DNA of 46,039 nt, from the NCBI GenBank assembly GCA_021800445.1, contig JAJYYZ010000012.1:1-46039 (forward strand). The letters are read 5' to 3'. The position numbers and the translations under genes are program-made. Numbering within the stretch: the first letter of the stretch is position 1; every line of letters begins with the position of its first letter. Shown here in pieces: positions 16,695-23,436 of this stretch. The notes beneath the pieces were generated by a model. It was not told the DNA's origin, made no database searches, and saw nothing but the letters and a program-made list of their open reading frames with translations. This DNA is from a bacterium (GTDB lineage Bacteria; Thermotogota; Thermotogae; Mesoaciditogales; Mesoaciditogaceae).

Positions 16695-17491
16695 AAAATG
16701 CAACATTCATCTTGAAACGTCAGTTTATATCCACTTTTATGGAGAAACTCCGTTAATTTTTCGGAGGGTTGGGTTATGGTGTTAAAACCTGATTCAACGG
16801 CTGCTGTGGCTATCTCATCTCGAAGATTTCCCTTCGGATACATGCAGCCAAGGTTAAGATCGCAGTTGAATTTTTTTCTTGCGTACCCAAAAACGTCTTT
16901 TATTTCTTCAATCTTTGGGGGCTGGCATTTTTCAAAATAAGTCATTGGAGTGGGTATAAAAACGAGAAAAACCACTTTCTCAAGTTTATAAGAAGAAAGT
17001 ATATCAATGGCTTTGTACTCGTGGCTTATCTTTCCACAATCAAGGCCAACGGTGATATGCGGATAAACTGCTTTTTTGAATTTCAAAAGATTTTCAAAGG
17101 ATCTAACGTAATCTGCGACTTTAGCGTTGAAATTGTAAACTTTTTTTATAACTTCATCTTCTCCCACGAAATCAAAAGATATCGCATCGGCTATTTTTGA
17201 TATCTCAATGGCTTCGCGTTCATTCACAAGACCTGTGTGAAAGTTGAGTTTGAAGTTTTTCAATCTTTTAATCTCTTCGATATGATCCGTTATTGGCACT
17301 TTCCCGTCTGGATTTGAACCGCCACTTATAAGCAAACTTTTTGTGTTTGAAGGGATTTGATACGCTTTGTTTATGGGAATCATACTTTCGAGATAATGAC
17401 GTCCGCAATGTTTACATTTAAGATAACAAACCGTTCCCGTCACGCTGACGGAAACGGTTGATTCAAGTTTGACTATTTTGATTTCTTTCAA
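16691..17491 (-). CDS. Uncharacterised radical SAM protein (biotin-synthase-homologue type)
   Basis: A 266-residue radical SAM enzyme. The cluster motif is CYLKCKHC (Cys22, Cys26, Cys29; CX3CX2C), followed by a GGRHY-like RHYLESM segment and LLISGGSNPDGKVP, the SAM-binding GGE-type strand. LNFHTGLVNE and TVGLDCGKISHEY lie further along the barrel, and the C-terminus ends DECCIF. This layout recalls COG1856, annotated as an uncharacterised homologue of biotin synthase; that match is from memory. It has no auxiliary-cluster Cys set apart from the C-terminal Cys pair. The TTG start overlaps the galT-like stop as TTGA. Function unknown. Confidence 0.8.
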   Translation of the reverse strand: MKEIKIVKLESTVSVSVTGTVCYLKCKHCGRHYLESMIPINKAYQIPSNTKSLLISGGSNPDGKVPITDHIEEIKRLKNFKLNFHTGLVNEREAIEISKIADAISFDFVGEDEVIKKVYNFNAKVADYVRSFENLLKFKKAVYPHITVGLDCGKISHEYKAIDILSSYKLEKVVFLVFIPTPMTYFEKCQPPKIEEIKDVFGYARKKFNCDLNLGCMYPKGNLRDEIATAAVESGFNTITQPSEKLTEFLHKSGYKLTFQDECCIF

Positions 17492-18489
17492 GAAATTTTT
17501 GCCTCTTTTAAATATTTTGCGGCATCTTCAGGTGGCATGGGGTTTATGTAAAATCCAGATCCCCATTCAAAACCGGCGAGTTTGGTCAATCTTGGGACAA
17601 TTTCAAGATGCCAGTGGTAATATTCTTTTCCTTCTCCATGAGGTGTGCCGGTGTGGATCATGAAGTTGTAAGGAGGATCATCAAGTGCTATTTTCATCCT
17701 CAAAAGCACATTTTTAAGTATTGCGGAGAAATTCTTAACGTGTGTTTCATCTATGTCTCCGAAATTATATTGATGAACTTTGGGAAGGATCCACGTTTCA
17801 AACGGCGCGCGAGAAGCATACGGTTCAAAAGCAAGAAAATCTTCATTTTCTTCAACAGCGCGCGTGTTTTCCATTTTTTCTTCCTGAATTATATCGCAAT
17901 AAATACATCTTTCACGAAATCCGTAATATTCTTTTGAACCTTCCATTTCTTGAAGCACAAGATTAGGCATTATTGGAGTCGCTATTATCTGAGAATGAGA
18001 ATGTTCGAGAGAAGCGCCTGCATCTGCACCGTAATTCTTGAATATGAGCACGTATTTTATATTTGGATCTTTAAAGATCGCGTTGTACCTTTCCACGTAA
18101 GCCCAGACAACTTCCTGAACCTGTTTGTACTCAAGTGTTCCAAGTGTTGCGTTATGATCTGGATCTTCTATTATTATCTCATGAGCACCAAAGCCTGCCA
18201 TTGAATCGTAAATCCCGTGGCCTAATCTCACAGGCTGGATCTTTGGATCAAGTGCCGGAAATTTGTTAGGCACGACTCTTATCCACCAACCGGGTGTATT
18301 CGGGGCCGTGTTTGCAGGTCTGAATGCCATTATTTCCGGAGGAGTTGAAGATTCGTTGCCGGCATCAAATGGACAAAATTTTGAGACTTTTTCAGTCGGT
18401 GGTTTCGCAAAATCGTGTGGCCTTTTGGCCCTTTCGGTTGAAATTATAACCCAACTTTTCGTTATGATATCTTTTCTCAACTCTGGCAT
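17488..18489 (-). CDS. galT: GalT-family nucleotidyltransferase (galactose-1-P uridylyltransferase or ADP-glucose phosphorylase)
   Basis: A 333-residue GalT-like HIT-superfamily enzyme. The active site reads HSHSQ (163-167), with His165 as the expected nucleophile, rather than HPHxQ of classical GalT. The usual N-terminal Zn pair CPFC is CPFD here (Cys39, Asp42), while a second pair CIYC (195-198) is intact. The C-terminal YYHWHLEIVPR block is present. Classical GalT works in the Leloir pathway, moving UMP between glucose- and galactose-1-phosphate. The HSH motif and the glycogen-synthase neighbour, only 4 nt upstream, leave open an ADP-glucose phosphorylase role. ATG 18489 follows SD AAGGTGAT. 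Confidence 0.85.
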   Translation of the reverse strand: MPELRKDIITKSWVIISTERAKRPHDFAKPPTEKVSKFCPFDAGNESSTPPEIMAFRPANTAPNTPGWWIRVVPNKFPALDPKIQPVRLGHGIYDSMAGFGAHEIIIEDPDHNATLGTLEYKQVQEVVWAYVERYNAIFKDPNIKYVLIFKNYGADAGASLEHSHSQIIATPIMPNLVLQEMEGSKEYYGFRERCIYCDIIQEEKMENTRAVEENEDFLAFEPYASRAPFETWILPKVHQYNFGDIDETHVKNFSAILKNVLLRMKIALDDPPYNFMIHTGTPHGEGKEYYHWHLEIVPRLTKLAGFEWGSGFYINPMPPEDAAKYLKEAKIS

Positions 18490-18493
18490 TTTA

Positions 18494-19936
18494 TCACCTT
18501 GTTTTCGAAAGTTCGTAAAGTTTAACGTACTCTGAAGCCGATCTTTCCCACGAGAGATCTGTGTTCATGGCATTTTTTATCAGTACCGACATGAAATCAT
18601 CCCGTTTGTAATAATACAAAGCCTTCAAAATGGCCTTGAGCAGATAAGATGAATCGTAATTTTTAAATCCAAAGCCATTTCCGGATTTACCGTCAAATTC
18701 CGTTACTGTATCGGCAAGGCCACCGGTGTATCTAACTATGGGAATTGTACCATACCTCAAACTGTACATTTGCCCCAGTCCACACGGTTCATATTTGGAT
18801 GGCATTAGAAAAAAGTCAGAGGCGGCATATATTCTTTGTGCAAGATTAACGTCAAATCCGATTTTGACGGCTACTTTTTTGGGAAACTCTTTTGCAAGTT
18901 CTAAAAAAGCATTTTCATACTTTGGTTCTCCTGTTCCAAGAAGTACAAAATTAACATCGCAAGACGCAACGACATATTTCATTATGTCATCCACGAGATC
19001 AAGGCCTTTTTGATCGAATAACCTGCTTATAAGTCCTATGATGGGCGTACCCCTTTTAACTTCAAGACCAACTTCTTTTTGAAGAGCATCTTTGTTTTTC
19101 CTTTTGCCTTCAAGTGACTTCGGATTGTAATTGTAAGGAATGCGTTTGTCAGTTTCAGGATCATTTTCCACATAGTCAATGCCGTTTAAAACACCGTATA
19201 AAACATCTTTTCGAAGTTGGAGTACTCCTTCCAGTTTCTCTCCATACTCAGGAGTTTTTATCTCTTCGGCGTAAGTTGGACTAACGGTATTCACAATATC
19301 AGAGAAAAGAATCCCTCCCTTCATGAAATTTATCTTTCCATAAAATTCTATGCCATCCATGTTATAGACGTAATCGGGTAATTTTGCAAAATCCATGTAC
19401 GATCTATCGAAAACACCTTGATAGCCAAGATTGTGTATGGTATAAACGGTCGATATATCGGAAAAATAGGAATCTTCTCTGTAAATAGTTTTTAAGTAGA
19501 CCGGAAGTAATCCAGTTTGCCAATCGTTAGAATGAATTACATCAAAATGAATGTTGAGTTTTTTGATTGAATCTATGACCGCTTTGGTGAAAAAAATGGC
19601 TTGCTGGCCACCGTCTGGAGATCCGTAAACGTCTTTCGAAGAAAAGTAATAATCATTTGAGACTAAGTAAATGGGAATGTCGGTTCCTGGCAGATTCGTT
19701 TTATAAATAGAGGCTTTTTGATCTGTTCCGATACCGAGATCGAAATCATCGATTACCTTTTTAACCTCAAGACCAAATTTTTTGATGTTCTCTTCGACGA
19801 TCTTATGATAAGGCATGAATATGGATACATCTATGTTTTTTTTCTTCAATGCCTTTGGAAGGGATCCGGCAACATCCGCAAGACCTCCGACTTTAGCCAG
19901 CGGGTAAACCTCAAAAGAAACAAAAGCAATTTTCAT
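18494..19936 (-). CDS. glgA: Glycogen synthase, GT5 family
   Basis: A 480-residue ADP-glucose-dependent glycogen synthase, full length for bacterial GlgA. The N-terminal K15-VGGLADVAGSLPKAL loop binds the sugar nucleotide; the C-terminal Rossmann domain has SRLFDQKGLDL, the nucleotide-contacting SKYEPCGLGQMYSLRYG and TGGLADTV. It elongates alpha-1,4-glucan in the cytoplasm. ATG 19936 is preceded by SD AAAGGAATGG. It lies 15 nt after the CBS-ACT gene and 4 nt before the galT-like gene. No glgC, glgB or glgP appears in the window. Confidence 0.95.
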   Translation of the reverse strand: MKIAFVSFEVYPLAKVGGLADVAGSLPKALKKKNIDVSIFMPYHKIVEENIKKFGLEVKKVIDDFDLGIGTDQKASIYKTNLPGTDIPIYLVSNDYYFSSKDVYGSPDGGQQAIFFTKAVIDSIKKLNIHFDVIHSNDWQTGLLPVYLKTIYREDSYFSDISTVYTIHNLGYQGVFDRSYMDFAKLPDYVYNMDGIEFYGKINFMKGGILFSDIVNTVSPTYAEEIKTPEYGEKLEGVLQLRKDVLYGVLNGIDYVENDPETDKRIPYNYNPKSLEGKRKNKDALQKEVGLEVKRGTPIIGLISRLFDQKGLDLVDDIMKYVVASCDVNFVLLGTGEPKYENAFLELAKEFPKKVAVKIGFDVNLAQRIYAASDFFLMPSKYEPCGLGQMYSLRYGTIPIVRYTGGLADTVTEFDGKSGNGFGFKNYDSSYLLKAILKALYYYKRDDFMSVLIKNAMNTDLSWERSASEYVKLYELSKTR

Positions 19937-19951
19937 ATATGACCATTCCTT

Positions 19952-20554
19952 TCATAATTTTTCTTCTTTTATTATTGAGATGTAACGTATTTCGTTGATA
20001 TCCAAGATCCTCGAAAGTTCTTTCACACTTTTCCCTTCAATCCTTATTATGGCCACTTTATTTCCAACCTGTTTCGTTGGATAAATTAGAACTGATAAAA
20101 CATTCATGGAATGGAGGTAAAGCACATCAAGCACACGTTTCAACGATCCAGGTGTATCTTTGAGATCCACCTCAATTCTTATGCCACCCTCACCAAAACC
20201 TGCCATTTGTGTAAAAGCATCCAGGATATCGAAAATGGATATAACTCCAACAAGTTCATCCAAAGATATAACAGGAAGTATTTCCATGTCTGATTCAAGA
20301 AAAAAAACTGCCGCTTCATCTAAGGTATCTTGCGGGCTTAAAGTATAAGGTACATCATGAATGTAGTCAGTCACCGGTAAAGCATCATCCATCCCGAGTA
20401 TTTCATCGGCTTTCACGATGCCCTCAAAATTTTTTCCAGAAGAGACAACGCAACAATTTGATGCTGACGTGCGCAAAATTTTCTTCGCCTCACCGATTAA
20501 GGTGCTTTTTTGAATCGTAACGAAATCTCTTTTCATGAAATCTTCAACCGACAT
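19952..20554 (-). CDS. CBS-domain plus ACT-domain regulatory protein (AcuB-like)
   Basis: A 200-residue cytoplasmic protein with two CBS repeats (SVEDFMKRDFVTI... and PVTDYIHDVPYTLSPQDTL...) followed by a C-terminal ACT domain beginning IRIEVDLKDTPGSLKRVLDVL. CBS pairs bind adenosine nucleotides and ACT domains bind amino acids, so this looks like a metabolite sensor; similar architecture is seen in AcuB. The start is ATG 20554, where AAAGGAG is well spaced; an upstream ATG at 20593 has no SD. It heads the glgA operon, and an energy-sensing role in glycogen metabolism would be inference only. Confidence 0.85.
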   Translation of the reverse strand: MSVEDFMKRDFVTIQKSTLIGEAKKILRTSASNCCVVSSGKNFEGIVKADEILGMDDALPVTDYIHDVPYTLSPQDTLDEAAVFFLESDMEILPVISLDELVGVISIFDILDAFTQMAGFGEGGIRIEVDLKDTPGSLKRVLDVLYLHSMNVLSVLIYPTKQVGNKVAIIRIEGKSVKELSRILDINEIRYISIIKEEKL

Positions 20555-20581
20555 AGACTTTTCTCCTTTCCCACAAATAAG

Positions 20582-20609
20582 ATCATACAACAAAAAACGT
20601 CAAAAACAA
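20582..20609 (-). promoter_or_regulatory. Possible promoter for the CBS-ACT/glgA operon
   Basis: On the - strand TTGTTT (20609-20604), a 16-nt spacer and TATGAT (20587-20582), 28 nt before the ATG. The region is A/T-rich, so chance matches are likely. The palindrome TAATTGGTTCCAATTA at 20662-20677, between this point and the thiP stop, could be an operator or a weak thiP terminator; it has no U-tract. Confidence 0.35.
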
Positions 20610-20698
20610 AAATTTCGAAGATAATTTGAGATAAAAAGCGAAAGCAAAAGATAAATTCGTTTAATTGGTTCCAATTATGAGAAAAGCGTTAAAAACAA

Positions 20699-22282
20699 TC
20701 AATTATCTCTTAAAATTGGTCTTTCAAGTACGTAAAAAATCGCAAATGTCACGACCGTCAAAATTGCACCGAAGGCCTGTGCTTCCGGAACATGCATCGA
20801 TGAAAATAATTTGTAAGCACTTGCAGATATCATTGGGAATCGGGGATCGTAAAGTACAAGCGTTGCGCCCATTTCTCCCATTGAAATGGCAAAAGCAAAG
20901 AAAAAAGTTGAAATTATCTGGGGTTTTAAAACCGGAATTCTTATCATGAACGTTTTCTGAAACCAATTTGCACCGTCAACCGAGGCGGATTCGTCTATTT
21001 CCGACGGGAATCTCTGCCAGCCTGCCAGTATGGTTTGAAATCCTATGGGAAATGACAACATCGTGTATATTGGAATTATTTCAAACGGAAATGTCAGAGG
21101 TATGTAATTTTGAACTGCGAGATATCCAAAGGCGAGAGTAACGGGTGAAACGGCAAGGGCCGATGTAAAAAGCGCATCAAAAATAGGAACTTTTATTTTT
21201 GTCACCGCATGTGCTGCCGTAATCGAAAGCGCTACCGTCAAAATCGCACTTAAAGTTGAAAAGGTAAAAGTCCATAAAATGGAAGAAAGTACCGAATTTC
21301 CTATGTAAGGATCCATCCTGCCGGAAAATAACCTTTCAAACCATTCGAGTGTGAAAGTTGAATTTTGAAAATTCCAAAAGCCAGTGAAAATTTGAGACAA
21401 AATCGGGCCAAAGACGAATACGGATATGCCCAGTATGTAAAACAATCCCCATGAAGGAAACTTTGAATTTGTCCGCGATACTTCTTGAGAAAAGGTACCT
21501 GCGGATTTTCTCATGATCGAGAATACAGATGCTATCAACCCTATAAAGCATATTTGAATCAAGGTAAGTCCTATTGCTCCTTTGAAATCAAGCAACGTCG
21601 TGAGATACATGTAAATCTGCACTTCGAGTGTCGAAAATTGCGCTCCGCCTATGACAAGCATGACGGTAAAAGAAATAAAACAATAGATGAAGATAAGCAA
21701 TGCCGATGCTATTATGGATGGCAATAAAATCGGTAATTCAACGGAAATGAAACTTCTTAATCTCGATGCGCCGTCTATTTTCGCCGCTTCGGCATATATC
21801 GGATCAAGAGTTGAAATTGCGCTGCCGACTATCACCATGGTAAGAGGGAAATTGTAAAAAGCGTTTCCCATGACAACGCCAAGCAAAGTGAAAAGAGGCT
21901 CAAACCTCACGTGAAAAATCGGCCATAAAAAATACGTGTTTAATACGCCACTGTGGCCGAAGAAAGATATAAAGCCCAACGTCATAGAAATAGACGGCAT
22001 GACAAATGGAACGGTTGAAAGCGCCGTAAAAATACCCTTGAATTTGAATTTTGTTCTCCCGATAAGGTATGCCCCAGGCAAACCCATGGCAACGGCAAGT
22101 ATTGTGGACAAAATGGCCTGATAAGTTGTGAATTTGAATATTTGAAGGTTAAGGGTGTTGAAAATCGAAACATTGCCACTTAATTTGTAAGTGTAGACGA
22201 AGAGTATGACAATTGGAAAGATGTAAGCCCCCGCCATGAAAAAGATGGCAGGGGTAAGTTCGAAAAAGATGCTTTTCTTCAT
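20699..22282 (-). CDS. thiP: Thiamine ABC transporter permease ThiP (double-domain)
   Basis: A 527-residue permease with two fused BPD_transp_1 domains and about 12 helices, the usual ThiP arrangement. Each half has a coupling loop: DPIYAEAAKIDGASRLRSF in the first and PSEIDESASVDGANWFQKT in the second, each followed by a PILLPSI- or PVLKPQI-like motif. It overlaps the end of thiB by 4 nt. The upstream TPP riboswitch argues for thiamine or its phosphate esters as substrate. The cognate ATPase gene thiQ is not next to it; after the stop there is a gap and then the divergent-function CBS-ACT gene on the same strand. Confidence 0.9.
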   Translation of the reverse strand: MKKSIFFELTPAIFFMAGAYIFPIVILFVYTYKLSGNVSIFNTLNLQIFKFTTYQAILSTILAVAMGLPGAYLIGRTKFKFKGIFTALSTVPFVMPSISMTLGFISFFGHSGVLNTYFLWPIFHVRFEPLFTLLGVVMGNAFYNFPLTMVIVGSAISTLDPIYAEAAKIDGASRLRSFISVELPILLPSIIASALLIFIYCFISFTVMLVIGGAQFSTLEVQIYMYLTTLLDFKGAIGLTLIQICFIGLIASVFSIMRKSAGTFSQEVSRTNSKFPSWGLFYILGISVFVFGPILSQIFTGFWNFQNSTFTLEWFERLFSGRMDPYIGNSVLSSILWTFTFSTLSAILTVALSITAAHAVTKIKVPIFDALFTSALAVSPVTLAFGYLAVQNYIPLTFPFEIIPIYTMLSFPIGFQTILAGWQRFPSEIDESASVDGANWFQKTFMIRIPVLKPQIISTFFFAFAISMGEMGATLVLYDPRFPMISASAYKLFSSMHVPEAQAFGAILTVVTFAIFYVLERPILRDN

Positions 22283-23271
22283 TTAACGATTATTTCTGTC
22301 CATTGGGTGATCCAATTTGAGAGAGAATCAGAAATTTGATCGAGCGGGATCGTTATGGTTTTCGTTATTGAAGGGGTATGATCGATGAAAACTTTTGGAA
22401 GTGGTACATTTGTAACGGGATACATCCATTGATTTAAGGGAATTGCCGATTGAAAATCTTTCGAAAGCATGAAATTCATAAAATCTTTTGCAAGTGCAAG
22501 ATTGCGAGTTCCCTTCACGATACCCGCGTATTCAACCATGACATATGCCTCGCCATTTGGAATGACGACGCCTATATCAGAACCGTTGTAGTAGTAATAG
22601 TTGTAAGCCTCGTCCGTTGCAAAACTTACCATCATTTTTGCTTCTCCGTTTTCAAGCATTTGAAAAGCACTGCTCCATCCACTTGTAACAGTCTTTATCG
22701 TTGGAACAAGTTTTTTCCAGTAGTTTTGCCAGTTGTTCCCGTAAATTCCAATTGTCCATAAAAGAAAGTCAAGGCCTGTTGTTGAAGTCCTCGGATCTTC
22801 GATGACGAGGGTGTGTACATATTCAGGATTTAAAAGCGCTTCAAAAGTTTGGGGAGGATTCGATATTGTTTTAAGGTTATAATCTATCGCAAGGGCTCCG
22901 TAATCAAAGGGGATGACTCTGTATTGCGGATCGATGAGAAAAGATTTGCTGACTACACTTGCAACATCAGTTGGCTTATATGGTATAAGTAGATTTTCAT
23001 CCAAAACTTTTGGAATCTGGCTTTGAGACAGACCTATCACAACATCGGCTTTAGGGCTAGACTTTTCAAGGATCAACCTTGCCACGATATTTCCACTTTC
23101 CATGGATACAAAATTGATCTTGCAGTTGTACATTTTTTCAAAAATCGGTTTGATCTCGTTGCCGATGCCGGAGACAAAACTGCTGTAGGTGTATATCGTA
23201 AGGGTATCGCCGGCAAAGCCAACTCCGATAAGCAAAACGATCGATGCGATTAACAAAAAGTATTTTTTCAA
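22279..23271 (-). CDS. thiB: Thiamine-binding periplasmic protein ThiB
   Basis: A 330-residue exported binding protein. Signal peptide MKKYFLLIASIVLLIGVGFA, then TLTIYTYSSFVSG, the usual ThiB start of the mature domain. Family blocks are ADVVIGLSQSQI, FDYGALAIDYN and VIEDPRTSTTGLDFLLW (diagnostic). TTG 23271 is chosen as the start because GGAGGTGG is well spaced and the signal peptide begins there; the longer frame from 23301 lies in the riboswitch terminator region. It captures thiamine for ThiP. Expression is expected to be repressed by TPP through the leader RNA. Confidence 0.93.
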   Translation of the reverse strand: MKKYFLLIASIVLLIGVGFAGDTLTIYTYSSFVSGIGNEIKPIFEKMYNCKINFVSMESGNIVARLILEKSSPKADVVIGLSQSQIPKVLDENLLIPYKPTDVASVVSKSFLIDPQYRVIPFDYGALAIDYNLKTISNPPQTFEALLNPEYVHTLVIEDPRTSTTGLDFLLWTIGIYGNNWQNYWKKLVPTIKTVTSGWSSAFQMLENGEAKMMVSFATDEAYNYYYYNGSDIGVVIPNGEAYVMVEYAGIVKGTRNLALAKDFMNFMLSKDFQSAIPLNQWMYPVTNVPLPKVFIDHTPSITKTITIPLDQISDSLSNWITQWTEIIVK

Positions 23272-23284
23272 AATAACCACCTCC

Positions 23285-23317
23285 AAAAAAATTAAAGCCA
23301 TCTCTCACGGAGATGGC
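23285..23317 (-). terminator. Terminator of the TPP riboswitch
   Basis: On the - strand GCCATCTC, loop CGTGA, GAGATGGC (23317-23297), then TTTAATTTTTTT (23296-23285). It lies between the aptamer and the thiB SD and is the expected expression platform. Its 5' arm can alternatively pair with the 5' side of the aptamer. Confidence 0.82.
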
Positions 23318-23324
23318 CAGTTCA

Positions 23325-23416
23325 TCCTTATTTCCCTTCGCCGGCATTAACCGGATCAGGTTCAAAGGGTCGAGGCTTTAAGCCTCCTCTCAGCCAGTTC
23401 ACTGGCTCCCCGTTAC
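23325..23416 (-). promoter_or_regulatory. TPP riboswitch (THI element) controlling thiBP
   Basis: Reading the - strand, the conserved thi-box order is present: GGGGAGCC, GGCTGAGAGG, a variable GAGGC/GCCTC hairpin, GACCCTTTGAACCTGATC, then CGGTTAATGCCGGCGAAGGGA. These are the pyrimidine- and pyrophosphate-sensing parts of the TPP aptamer. It sits between the clpC stop and thiB. A downstream terminator follows. TPP binding should promote termination and shut off thiamine uptake. The P1 stem is weak in this copy, so the exact ends are approximate. Confidence 0.95.
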
Positions 23417-23436
23417 GATCATATTTTACCACATTA

